NCBI GenBank assembly: GCA_028713125.1
Contig: JAQTOU010000002.1
Span: forward strand, 1-64,000
Source: Elusimicrobiales bacterium
GTDB taxonomy: Bacteria > Elusimicrobiota > Elusimicrobia > Elusimicrobiales > UBA9959
DNA length: 64,000 nt
Direction of reading: 5' to 3'
Shown here: positions 55,871 to 63,414 of the stretch, one piece after another
Numbering within the stretch: the stretch's first letter is position 1
Layout of the letters: every line of letters starts with the position of its first letter
The notes under the pieces: model-generated
What the model saw: the letters and a program-made list of their open reading frames with translations, nothing else
Database searches by the model: none
Told to the model about the DNA's origin: nothing
Program-made: the position numbers and the translations under genes

Positions 55871-55910
55871 AAGCCGCCGGGAAAGCCCGGCGGCTTTGTT
55901 TTGCTAAAAT
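55871..55910 (+). repeat. Terminator-promoter module, short copy with TAAAAT
   Basis: The stem AGCCGCCGGG-AAAG-CCCGGCGGCT with TTGTTTTG is followed by TAAAAT (55905-55910), 28 bases before ATG 55939. A Shine-Dalgarno AGGAAAAGGG lies between. Confidence 0.82.
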
Positions 55911-55938
55911 AACATGCGGTAGGAAAAGGGAAACAGCG

Positions 55939-56373
55939 ATGAAAGAATATGCGGACCTCGGGATGCATACCGCCGAGCATATACTGAACCAGACTATGGT
56001 GCGGATGTTCGGCTGCGGGCGGTCTTTCAGCTCGCACATCGAGAAAAAGAAATCAAAATGCGATTACAAATTCGGCAGGAACCTGACGGCCGAAGAGACC
56101 GCCGAGATAGAGAAGCGGGTAAACGAGGTCATCAAGGCGGACGCCATTGTAAGCGAAGAGCTCATCTCGAAGGAAGAGGCCGCGGGCAAGCTGGACCTCG
56201 GCCGGCTGCCGGAGGGGACGGGGGATAAATTGCGCGTCATCCGGATAGGTGATTACGACGCCTGCCCGTGCATCGGGAAGCATGTGGCTTCCACCGGCGA
56301 GATAGGCGGTTTCAGGATAGTTTCCAGCAGTTTTGAGGACGGGGTCCTGAGGTTAAGATTTAAATTAACGTAG
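55939..56373 (+). CDS. AlaX-type alanyl-tRNA editing protein
   Basis: The 144-aa protein carries the second-additional-domain (tRNA_SAD) zinc motifs: HTAEHILNQTM (HxxxH) near residue 10 and CPCIGKHVAST near the end, the CxxxH. This is the short AlaX form that hydrolyses misacylated Ser- or Gly-tRNA(Ala). It lacks the N-terminal beta-barrel of the longer AlaX, so it is AlaX-S. It acts in the cytosol as a quality-control protein. The gene is convergent with the next one; 14 bases separate their stops. Confidence 0.88.
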   Translation: MKEYADLGMHTAEHILNQTMVRMFGCGRSFSSHIEKKKSKCDYKFGRNLTAEETAEIEKRVNEVIKADAIVSEELISKEEAAGKLDLGRLPEGTGDKLRVIRIGDYDACPCIGKHVASTGEIGGFRIVSSSFEDGVLRLRFKLT

Positions 56374-56387
56374 CCGTTTTTTGCCGT

Positions 56388-56987
56388 TCATTTAGCGCTG
56401 TCGCCAGGCAGCAGGCGCTGCGGAATATTCCTGAAAGAGACGACCTTGCCGCGGTAAAGGTCCAGGATCCAGACCCTGTCGAAGCTCTGGTCAGGCCAGG
56501 CCGCCGGAAGGGAAACCTGCGCGTCCGTCGCGGTCCCGTTGTATTCGGCCAGTTCGCGTACGATCTCGATAATATTCGTATGCTGCCAGCAGACGAGCAC
56601 CATCTTCCCCGTATAGTCGGGGTTTTCCATGATATCCACGGCTATTTTGTGCGTCTGCCCGCGCGTGAATTCCGTATTGATCTTCTTATTCAAAGCGTTC
56701 GCGAGCGGGGTTACCGTCTGTATGGAGCGGATAGAGCTGTCTTCGTTCTTAGGGGCCGCGGCGTAGATGGCGAACGGGGTTCCGCGCTGCGTGACGGCGG
56801 GCGAGGTCTGGAAGAACCAGACCAGCGCTTCGGCGCGCTTCCAGCCTTTCTCGCTCAGTTCGCTGCCGTTCTCCGGTTTTTCCGCGTGGCGGATGAAGAT
56901 CACCTGCGCCGGCGCCGCGAAGGCCTGCGTGGCGAGAGCGAGCGCGGCGGCCGCGCCGAAAGCAAGGGTCAATATCGTTTTTTTCAT
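56388..56987 (-). CDS. Exported histidine phosphatase-family protein
   Basis: The 199-aa product has a signal peptide (about 1-24, cut near AFA-AP) and the histidine phosphatase motif IRHAEKP (RHxEK), with His as the nucleophile. The second His is probably in CWQHTNI. The substrate is unknown; the family ranges from phytases and sugar phosphatases to signalling phosphatases. Its ATG overlaps the RluA stop by the ATGA pattern, so the two are coupled. The start at 56987 is supported by GGAAGGAC upstream. Confidence 0.86.
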   Translation of the reverse strand: MKKTILTLAFGAAAALALATQAFAAPAQVIFIRHAEKPENGSELSEKGWKRAEALVWFFQTSPAVTQRGTPFAIYAAAPKNEDSSIRSIQTVTPLANALNKKINTEFTRGQTHKIAVDIMENPDYTGKMVLVCWQHTNIIEIVRELAEYNGTATDAQVSLPAAWPDQSFDRVWILDLYRGKVVSFRNIPQRLLPGDSAK

Positions 56988-57811
56988 AGTCCTTCCGGGA
57001 TGGCGATACCGCGCGCGGCGCAAAATTCGCGCAGGTCGGCGGGCAGGGGAGCGGTGAATACGCGGTCCAGGCCAGCTTTCCGCATATCTATTTCAGAGCA
57101 ATGCAGGGCCTGCCGGGGCAGCAGCAGTTTCTCCTCCAGGGCGGGGGTCCAGCCTGTGTCGATGAAATCCAGGAACAAGCGCTCGTCCGGGCCGTAGATC
57201 TTGTCGCCGACGAGGCGGCGGCCGAGCCATTGAGCGTGGGCCCTGATCTGGTGCTTGCGGCCGGTTTCCGTGACGACGCGGGCCAGAGTGAAGCCGCCGG
57301 CGCGGGAAAGAGGAATAAAGCGCGTAACGGCTGCCTGTCCGTCGGTCCTCACGGCCGATTTAGCCAGGACCGGGCTCTTTACATCGTCGCCAAGGGGCTG
57401 GTCTACTGTCACCGGTTCCGAAAATTCTCCTGTCATGACCGCGAGGTAAACTTTGCCGGTCTGCCGGAGCCGCATAGCCTTTTGGAGCCGGTCAGCCACC
57501 ACCGGATTTTTAGCGAACACCACCACGCCGCTGGTCTCGCGGTCGAGGCGGAAGACCAGGTGCGAGGCCGCGAGGCCGGAGTATTCCCGCACCGCTCCGG
57601 CGAGGCTGGACCAGGGGCCGGCCTTGGACGGGTGGCAGACCACGTCGCCAGGCTTGTTTATGACGATCACCTGTTCGTCCTCGTGAATTATCCAGCTTTT
57701 AATTTCGCCCGGCGTAGTGATGCGGACGCGCGGCTCCTTGAGCAAGCGCGGCCAGGCGCAGGCCAGGCGGGGATCGAGGACGGCGGGGGGGGGATCCAGG
57801 GTCAATGACAT
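56984..57811 (-). CDS. RluA-family pseudouridine synthase
   Basis: The 275-aa protein matches the RluA family: VINKPGDVVCHPS for the first motif and the catalytic FRLDRETSGVVVFAKN (Asp in RLDxxTSG). ETGRKHQIRAHAQWLGRRLVGDKIYG follows, which is the KHQIR motif. It isomerises uridine in rRNA or tRNA; no S4 domain is seen. It is the second gene of an L,D-transpeptidase-RluA-phosphatase operon: five bases separate it from the transpeptidase gene and four overlap the phosphatase gene. Its last codons are therefore shared. Confidence 0.92.
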   Translation of the reverse strand: MSLTLDPPPAVLDPRLACAWPRLLKEPRVRITTPGEIKSWIIHEDEQVIVINKPGDVVCHPSKAGPWSSLAGAVREYSGLAASHLVFRLDRETSGVVVFAKNPVVADRLQKAMRLRQTGKVYLAVMTGEFSEPVTVDQPLGDDVKSPVLAKSAVRTDGQAAVTRFIPLSRAGGFTLARVVTETGRKHQIRAHAQWLGRRLVGDKIYGPDERLFLDFIDTGWTPALEEKLLLPRQALHCSEIDMRKAGLDRVFTAPLPADLREFCAARGIAIPEGL

Positions 57812-57816
57812 TAAAT

Positions 57817-58755
57817 TCAGAACTCGCTTCCGCTCAGGCCGGCGTAGATCAGGGCGCCGCCGTTAAGGGTGTTCAGCGCGGTGCGGATCTCGGTGGTGGA
57901 GACGGCCAGGCAGCCGAAGGACCGGCCCTGCGTCATGTTAGCTTCCCTGACATAGGCGGATTCGTGCAGGACCACGGCCCTTGAAAGAGCGTTCGAATTA
58001 GTGGAGGACTGGCCTAGCAGCCGCATTGACTTGCCGTGGCTCCCGGTATAGAGAGCGCCGGTCAGGTAGAAGCCCAGCGAAGAGGCTTTCGACTCGGGCA
58101 CATTGCTGAACCTGGTTGCGTAGCCGTCGCCGTCCGGGTCGGAGCCTTTGCCGTGCGCGACGCGCATCGCGTGCACCTCGCCGCTCTGCATATTGAGTAT
58201 GAAGAACCTCGCCCGGCTTGAATGCGCCGTGAAATCGACTATGCCGATATAGTTCTTGTTCTTTATTTTATCCTGGTTCGCGTTGAAATATTCCAGGGCC
58301 TTGCGCTTGAGGTCTTCGGGGATCGTGCCGGCATTGTTCGCGCCCGCGGGGGGCTGCTGGTATTGCGGAGGCTGCTGGGGCTGCCCAGGTTCCTGGGCGG
58401 CGGGGGTTTCCTGCAGCTCGGCGGGGTCTATAGGCTTATAGGTCTCGCTCTCGGTATACTGCTCTTCGGACTTGTCATCCTCCAGCGTCCCTTCTACCTG
58501 CGGAACTTCCGTTAAGGGGTTGGTTACCTCTATATCGCCGTTAGGGCTGAACAGGAGCTTGAAGAAGTTGATTATCAACTGGGCCAGGACGGGGGTGGGC
58601 TGTATCTCGTACTGGGTCGTGGATGATTTCTGCTTGAGGCTGCCGGTCTCTATCCTTATGTTCTCGGAGGATTTGCGCAGCCTCTCCAGGTTTTGCGCCA
58701 GGAGCGGGCCGGAAGAGAGGATGACCGACATAGCGACTAAAATTATTTTTTTCAT
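57817..58755 (-). CDS. Secreted murein L,D-transpeptidase-like protein (YkuD_2)
   Basis: The 312-aa product has a signal peptide (about 1-20, cut after LLA) and a Pro/Gln-rich linker (about 115-140). A C-terminal murein L,D-transpeptidase catalytic-domain-family segment follows. The key features are AHGKGSDPDGDGYATRFSN, GFYLTGALYTGSHGKSMRLLG, AVVLHESAYV and the active-site motif QGRSFGCLAVS. There Cys is the nucleophile in SFGC, and the His is in LHES or SHG. Such enzymes act on peptidoglycan crosslinks in the periplasm. Shine-Dalgarno AGGAGACATTCTT is present. It leads an operon with RluA and the phosphatase. Confidence 0.88.
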   Translation of the reverse strand: MKKIILVAMSVILSSGPLLAQNLERLRKSSENIRIETGSLKQKSSTTQYEIQPTPVLAQLIINFFKLLFSPNGDIEVTNPLTEVPQVEGTLEDDKSEEQYTESETYKPIDPAELQETPAAQEPGQPQQPPQYQQPPAGANNAGTIPEDLKRKALEYFNANQDKIKNKNYIGIVDFTAHSSRARFFILNMQSGEVHAMRVAHGKGSDPDGDGYATRFSNVPESKASSLGFYLTGALYTGSHGKSMRLLGQSSTNSNALSRAVVLHESAYVREANMTQGRSFGCLAVSTTEIRTALNTLNGGALIYAGLSGSEF

Positions 58756-58924
58756 AAGAATGTCTCCTGTGTATATCCTATACGTATTCCGCCGGCTTTC
58801 AAAGGGGAATTAGGCCCATGCGCATCTGGGCCCTAAGTCCCGGGGCCGGGATTTACCGGGCACTTATAAGTTGCTAGATTATCACGGTAGGCGAGCTGTC
58901 CGCCCGGGCTATTGAAGGATCTAA

Positions 58925-59524
58925 ATGACTAAAATTAAAGGTGTAAGTATCCTGGTACTGCTCCTCTCTGCAGGCGCGGCCGGCTTTTTATACCTTAAAA
59001 AAGGCCCGGGGCCGGGCGCCACTGCTTCGCCTTCCGGCGATTCGGGCGGCCGGGCCGCCGCAACGGGAAAGAGCGCTTTCGTGGGGGACTCCGGTTATTT
59101 AATGGAGTTCCCGTCAGGATATGAAGTATATGCGGAAATGCGGGGGAAGTCGGAAATAGTCTATTTCTTCCCTAAAGGGACCCGGCCTACTGACGACGAG
59201 AGGCAATACAAAGCTGCAGGGATAGTCCGGCTTGAAGTCAGCAGACCTCCCGAGTTTAACGGGAAGCGCGCGACCCTGGAAGATCTCAAAAAGGGGGTCC
59301 AGTACGCGCTGAGGAACAACAAAGAAACCTTTACGCTGAAAGACGTCGCAATGCGCAGGACCGCTTTTCAGGTTAACATCCTGCTGCCGGTTGAAATAAC
59401 GCAGCTTTTCGTAGACGGAACGGGTGTTTTTTATTCTTTTACCGGCGCGGATGAGGCGTTCATGTATTCACTGGCTGAAAGCATAAAGGAAACGGGGGCC
59501 GCTAGGCTGCCCGGAGCCCCTTGA
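58925..59524 (+). CDS. Membrane-anchored or secreted protein, unknown
   Basis: The 199-aa product has one N-terminal hydrophobic helix (VSILVLLLSAGAAGFLYL, residues 6-23) followed by a Gly/Ala-rich linker. A ~140-residue domain follows (YLMEFPSGYEVYAEMRGKSEIVYFFPKG, DLKKGVQYALRNNKETFTLKDVAMRRTAFQVNILLPVEITQLFV). The domain resembles small extracytoplasmic domains that begin MxFPxGW, such as those of PsbP-like lipoproteins, but this is speculative. The function is unknown. It precedes the small RNA locus. Confidence 0.65.
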   Translation: MTKIKGVSILVLLLSAGAAGFLYLKKGPGPGATASPSGDSGGRAAATGKSAFVGDSGYLMEFPSGYEVYAEMRGKSEIVYFFPKGTRPTDDERQYKAAGIVRLEVSRPPEFNGKRATLEDLKKGVQYALRNNKETFTLKDVAMRRTAFQVNILLPVEITQLFVDGTGVFYSFTGADEAFMYSLAESIKETGAARLPGAP

Positions 59525-59543
59525 GCGGCGGGACTTTTTGCCC

Positions 59544-59572
59544 TTGAAATTTCGGGTTTCGGGAGCTATACT
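59544..59572 (+). promoter_or_regulatory. Strong promoter of the small RNA
   Basis: TTGAAA (59544-59549), an exact 17-base spacer and TATACT (59567-59572). It is the best-spaced promoter in this part of the window and is not followed by any ORF. Confidence 0.82.
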
Positions 59573-59578
59573 ATATTA

Positions 59579-59694
59579 GCGGTGGTAGTGCGGTGAAATG
59601 GGGTGAGTATGGAGCCCATGTAACAGCGCAGCGGCAGCGGAAAAAAGCCGCGCAAGTGAAGGAAAGCCGGGGGAGTTTCCCCCGGCTTTCATTT
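59579..59694 (+). ncRNA. Probable structured small RNA (or pilin leader), about 115 nt
   Basis: The transcript would begin near 59579 behind a consensus promoter. It contains a hairpin ATGGG...CCCAT (about 59598-59619) flanked by GCGG and GCGC, then GCGGC-AGCGGAAAAAA-GCCGC (about 59630-59651). It ends at a 13-bp GC-rich hairpin, GAAAGCCGGGGGA/TCCCCCGGCTTTC (59662-59690), followed by ATTTAG. No ORF longer than a few codons fits inside. I compared it by memory with SRP, 6S, RNase P and common riboswitch motifs and found no match. It could be a free small RNA or an attenuator-type leader of the prepilin gene 68 bases downstream. Confidence 0.6.
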
Positions 59695-59761
59695 AGTTCC
59701 CGGGGCGGCCGCGCATTTTACGGGATTCCCGCTAATTAATATACTATTCCGAATATATCCT

Positions 59762-60265
59762 ATGAATCACGCAAGAAAAAAACTCATGTCCGGCTTCACT
59801 CTTATCGAACTGATGATAGTGGTAGCCATCATCGGCATTTTGGCTGCCGTCGCGATCCCCAAGTTCGCCGACCTGATAAATAAATCCCGGGAAGGATCGA
59901 CCAAGGCCAATCTCGCCTCCGTCCGTTCGGCTTTAAGGATATATTACGGAGATACGGAGGGGATCTACCCGGGCGACAATCTCGCCTGCCTTACCGCCAA
60001 CGCGAAGTATCTTGGCGAGATCCCCGCGGCAAGGGTGCCGTCGTACCATGCGGCCACCAGCAAAGTCTGCACCGGGATGTATGCGGCCGGGGGCTGTGTA
60101 ACCGGTTTGGGCGCGCCCTCGATGTGGGACGACCACCTTGGAGCGCTGTGGATCTACTGGGAGACGGATACCCCGCCTATGATGGGAACGCTACGCCAGA
60201 AGGGGGATTTCTGGATCGGCTGCACCCATCTGGACTCCAAGGGCGCAGGGTGGTCCACGTTCTGA
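59762..60265 (+). CDS. Type IV prepilin (major-pilin type)
   Basis: The 167-aa protein has a short basic leader and the prepilin peptidase site: Gly11-Phe12 in LMSGFTLIELMIVVAIIGILAAVAIP. Glu5 of the mature pilin is present (E16 of the precursor). The C-terminal part has a disulfide-type pair of Cys and the YPGDNLACL and GAGWSTF ends. The N-terminal sequence is like PilA and TapA. No assembly genes are next to it. The start has no good Shine-Dalgarno, and TATACT (59740-59745) is 16 bases upstream. Confidence 0.93.
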   Translation: MNHARKKLMSGFTLIELMIVVAIIGILAAVAIPKFADLINKSREGSTKANLASVRSALRIYYGDTEGIYPGDNLACLTANAKYLGEIPAARVPSYHAATSKVCTGMYAAGGCVTGLGAPSMWDDHLGALWIYWETDTPPMMGTLRQKGDFWIGCTHLDSKGAGWSTF

Positions 60266-60301
60266 TAATTTTCTTGAAAAGGGCGGGCCTACGGGAGGAA
60301 C

Positions 60302-60892
60302 ATGCTTAAAATAACTGCTTTTAACGGGAGCGCGCGGAAGGACGGGAATACCGCCATTCTGCTGAACGCGGCGCTGGCGGAACTGAAAGCCCGGGGCTTT
60401 GAAACGGAGCTGGTGCAGCTGGCCGGCAAGCCGCTGCGGGGCTGCCAGGCCTGCAATGGGTGTTTTAAGAACAGGGACAAAAAATGCGTTCAGCCGGACG
60501 ACGGGCTGAACGGCTATATCGAGAAAATGTCGGCATCGGCCGGCATACTTATAGGGTCGCCCACCTACTTCGCGGACGTCAGCAGCGAGACCAAAGCGCT
60601 GATAGACCGGGCCGGCTATGTCAGCATGGCCAATGGCGGGCTGTTCAGGCGCAAAGCGGGCGCCGCGGTGGTGGCGGTCAGGCGCGGCGGGGCCATCCAC
60701 GCTTTCGACACCATAAACCATTTCTTCACCATCAACCAGATGATAATCCCCGGCTCCAATTATTGGAACGTGGGCGTGGGCCGGGTCATAGGCGAAGTGG
60801 AGAACGACAAGGAAGGCATGGCGACCATGAAAGTCCTGGGCGAGAACATGGCCTGGCTGCTTTCAAAACTGCACGGCCTGCCGGAAAAATAA
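60302..60892 (+). CDS. NADPH-dependent FMN reductase / iron-sulfur flavoprotein family
   Basis: The 196-aa protein has the flavodoxin-like FMN fold: FNGSARKDGNTAILL near the N-terminus, then GCQACNGCFKNRDKKC. The Cys spacing CxxCxxC...C is seen in iron-sulfur flavoproteins (Isf) and some arsenic- or chromate-linked reductases. GSPTYFADVSSETKALIDR follows as expected. It may carry a [4Fe-4S] cluster in addition to FMN. It probably transfers electrons to a small acceptor in the cytosol. Shine-Dalgarno GGAGGAAC is present. Confidence 0.87.
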   Translation: MLKITAFNGSARKDGNTAILLNAALAELKARGFETELVQLAGKPLRGCQACNGCFKNRDKKCVQPDDGLNGYIEKMSASAGILIGSPTYFADVSSETKALIDRAGYVSMANGGLFRRKAGAAVVAVRRGGAIHAFDTINHFFTINQMIIPGSNYWNVGVGRVIGEVENDKEGMATMKVLGENMAWLLSKLHGLPEK

Positions 60893-60937
60893 CAAAGCGG
60901 GGCTTGCGGCCGTCCGCGCGTGAAAAGAGGACCAGCG

Positions 60938-61498
60938 ATGCCGGAGTTGACGTTTGGCGTGATATTATTCTGCTCTCTTTCCGGCCTGGCTTTTTCCGGG
61001 GCCGCGCTCTGGCTCCTTGGAAGGAAAGCGAAAGTTTCCCGCCGGAGGAAAGCGCATTTCCCGCACGCATTCTTCGCGGGGTCCGTCACTTTCACCCTGG
61101 TTTATTTTATAAACAGGATGGCTTTTCCGGCAAGGCCGAAAGCGACGGTTTTTTTAAACCTGTTACTGCTGGCCGCCGTCCTTACCGTCCCGGTATTGAT
61201 AAAAAGGCTCCGGAAGAAACTTCTGCGGCGGCGGCCGAAAGCCGCGAAAAAGCACCCGCGCTACGCCGAGGCCGCGGCTTTGGAGCGGATGTTCGGCCAG
61301 GACCCGCTTAACGCCTTCTGCCCTGAAAAACTGAGCGAGATCTACGAGGAAATGGGGGAGCATGAGAAGGCGCTCGCCGCGGCGGAACAGGCGGCCAAGC
61401 TGGACCCGTCGGTGAAAAACAAATGGCGGGCGGACGACCTGAGGAAGGAAATACACGAGAGGAAAAGTCATAAGGGCGGCTGGAAGCGGCGCGGCTGA
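60938..61498 (+). CDS. Membrane protein with TPR-like tail
   Basis: The 186-aa protein has three hydrophobic segments (LTFGVILFCSLSGLAFSGAALWLLG; FFAGSVTFTLVYFINRMAF; VFLNLLLLAAVLTVPVLI) and a basic loop. A soluble TPR-like end follows (ALERMFGQDPLNAFCPEKLSEIYEEMGEHEKALAAAEQAAKLDPS). The tail may bind other proteins. The start ATG 60938 has AGAGGACC upstream; a GTG at 60920 lies before that site. No function is assigned. Confidence 0.7.
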   Translation: MPELTFGVILFCSLSGLAFSGAALWLLGRKAKVSRRRKAHFPHAFFAGSVTFTLVYFINRMAFPARPKATVFLNLLLLAAVLTVPVLIKRLRKKLLRRRPKAAKKHPRYAEAAALERMFGQDPLNAFCPEKLSEIYEEMGEHEKALAAAEQAAKLDPSVKNKWRADDLRKEIHERKSHKGGWKRRG

Positions 61499-61516
61499 GG
61501 GCCTGGCATTAAAGCT

Positions 61517-62851
61517 ATGAAGATATTGAAATTCGGCGGAACTTCCGTCGGCTCGGCGGAAAGAATGCGCGCGCTGGCGGGCCTTATAAACGACGGCGCT
61601 CCCAAAATAGTCGTGCTCTCGGCCATGGCCGGGACCACCAACGCCCTGGTCGAGATCGCGAACGCTTTGCACGCGAAAGAAACGGGCCGGGCTAACGAAT
61701 TGATAGACGCGCTGGAAAAGAAATACCGGGGGGTCGTCGCCGAACTATACAGCGCGGAAAAAGCGCTCGCCAGGGGCGGCGAACTGGTAAGTTTTCATTT
61801 CATGGAGCTGCGTTCCTTTATCCTGGGGCCGTTCACCGGGAAGGAAGAGCGTAAAGTGCTCGCAGGGGGCGAGCTGCTCTCGACAGCCCTGTTTCATTTC
61901 TATCTTGAGGAAAAGAACATAGATTCGGTGCTACTTCCTGCCCTGGACTTCATGCGCATCGACGAGAACGAAGAGCCGGACATGGAGCGTATCGAGGCAA
62001 ATGCCGCGAAAGAACTCGCGAAATACCCGGGAAAGAAGCTGTTCATCACACAGGGGTATATCTGCCGGAACGCCTCGGGTGAGACCGACAATTTAAAGCG
62101 CGGGGGGAGCGACTACACCGCCACGATACTCGGCGCCGCTATCAGGGCGGAGGAGATCCAGATCTGGACCGATATCGACGGGATGCATAACAACGACCCC
62201 CGCCTGGTGGAGAAGACCCGGCCGATAGCCGAGCTCTCTTTCGACGAGGCCGCCGAGCTGGCCTATTTCGGGGCCAAGATACTGCACCCGACCTGCATCC
62301 TCCCGGCCCAGCTGAGGAACATCCCGGTCCGGCTGCTGAACACGATGCAGCCCGAGGCCAGGGGCACCCTTATCACCGAAAGGTCCTCCGGCGACGATAT
62401 AAAGGCCGTCGCGGCGAAGGACGGGATCACCGCGATCAAGATAAAATCCGGGCGCATGCTGCTCGCCTACGGCTTCCTGCGGGCGGTCTTCGAGATCTTC
62501 GAGCGCTATAAAACCCCGATCGACATGATCACCACTTCGGAGGTCGCGGTCTCCCTGACCATAGACAGCAGGACGAACCTGGACGCTATCGTCGCGGAGC
62601 TGAAAAGCTTCTGCCGGGTGGAGGTCGACGGCGGCCTCAGCATAATCTGCGTGGTGGGAAGCTTTACCGCGGAGAAAGAGGGTTACGCGATGAAGATCTT
62701 CGAAGCCCTGAAGAATATCCCGATCCGGATGATCTCCTACGGCGGCAGCGAGAACAACGTGTCCGTGCTGGTGGACACCGGACTGAAGCAGAAGGCCCTC
62801 CTCGCCCTCCATAAGGGCTTGTTCCAGGAAAGGGACCGGGCCGCTCTTTAA
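61517..62851 (+). CDS. lysC: Aspartate kinase (monofunctional)
   Basis: The 444-aa protein starts KFGGTSVGSAER (KFGGTS, residues 5-10) and has ALLPALDF, GGSDYTATILGAA (the GGSD motif) and IWTDIDGMHNNDPR. Two ACT-type domains follow in the C-terminal ~150 residues. It phosphorylates aspartate to start the lysine, threonine and methionine pathways. The ACT domains suggest feedback control. It lies 18 bases after the TPR membrane gene and 7 bases before a membrane protein gene. No other lysine or threonine genes are present. The symbol is by homology; thrA-type is excluded by length. Confidence 0.93.
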   Translation: MKILKFGGTSVGSAERMRALAGLINDGAPKIVVLSAMAGTTNALVEIANALHAKETGRANELIDALEKKYRGVVAELYSAEKALARGGELVSFHFMELRSFILGPFTGKEERKVLAGGELLSTALFHFYLEEKNIDSVLLPALDFMRIDENEEPDMERIEANAAKELAKYPGKKLFITQGYICRNASGETDNLKRGGSDYTATILGAAIRAEEIQIWTDIDGMHNNDPRLVEKTRPIAELSFDEAAELAYFGAKILHPTCILPAQLRNIPVRLLNTMQPEARGTLITERSSGDDIKAVAAKDGITAIKIKSGRMLLAYGFLRAVFEIFERYKTPIDMITTSEVAVSLTIDSRTNLDAIVAELKSFCRVEVDGGLSIICVVGSFTAEKEGYAMKIFEALKNIPIRMISYGGSENNVSVLVDTGLKQKALLALHKGLFQERDRAAL

Positions 62852-62858
62852 GCCGCTT

Positions 62859-63404
62859 ATGATCTCAGTCCTGACGCTTTTCCTTATTCCCGTAGGCGGC
62901 GGCATCCCGGCGGGGGTGCTGCTGGCCCGCAGCCAGCACCTGGCCTGGCCCGTTACGGCCGGCCTTTACCTGGTCTCCGACGTGATCCTGGCTTTCCTGT
63001 TCGAGCCGGTCCTCGGCCTGCTCAGGCTGGCGGGCCGGAAGATCAAATTCATCGGGCTTATGGGCGCGGCGATGAAGCTCGCGATGAGCCGGACCACGGC
63101 GCACTACGGCGGGGCGGGGCCGTTCGCGCTTATCATGATAGCGTTCGGCGTCGATCCCATGACGGGCCGCGCCGCGGCGGCCGCCGCCGGGCACGGCTTT
63201 ATCGCGGGGTGGGCGATCGCGATCGCCGGCGACATGCTCTATTTCGGCGTCGTGATGGCCGCCACGCTGAAGCTGAGCTCAGCCCTGGGCGATCCCGACC
63301 GCGCAATGTGGATCATCCTGGCGGCGATGCTCCTCCTCCCCGTAATAGTGCGCCGCCTGAAAACGGCCTATGTCCGGCTCAGGGTCTCCCGCGGGCCTGC
63401 CTGA
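62859..63404 (+). CDS. Membrane protein, unknown
   Basis: The 181-aa protein has about five hydrophobic segments: VLTLFLIPVGGGIPAGVLLARS, WPVTAGLYLVSDVILAFLFEPVL, PFALIMIAFGVDP, AGHGFIAGWAIAIAGDMLYFGVVMAATLKL and MWIILAAMLLLPVIV. The Gly-rich IPVGGGIPAG start and GHGFIAGWAIA motif suggest a transporter-like fold. No family is recognised with certainty; small multidrug-export-like proteins are a weak alternative. It starts 7 bases after lysC and is probably cotranscribed. Confidence 0.68.
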   Translation: MISVLTLFLIPVGGGIPAGVLLARSQHLAWPVTAGLYLVSDVILAFLFEPVLGLLRLAGRKIKFIGLMGAAMKLAMSRTTAHYGGAGPFALIMIAFGVDPMTGRAAAAAAGHGFIAGWAIAIAGDMLYFGVVMAATLKLSSALGDPDRAMWIILAAMLLLPVIVRRLKTAYVRLRVSRGPA

Positions 63405-63414
63405 GGACCCGGCT

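Noticed and set aside
592-55910. Recurring CCGCCGGG hairpins considered as CRISPR repeats or attC sites
   Set aside because: Copies are scattered singly between genes with no spacer array, no integrase is present, and each has terminator structure with a T-tail.
59579-59694. SRP, 6S or a known riboswitch for the small RNA
   Set aside because: The SRP loop motif GGAAGCAGC, the long 6S rod and the familiar riboswitch cores that I know are absent. This is a check from memory only.
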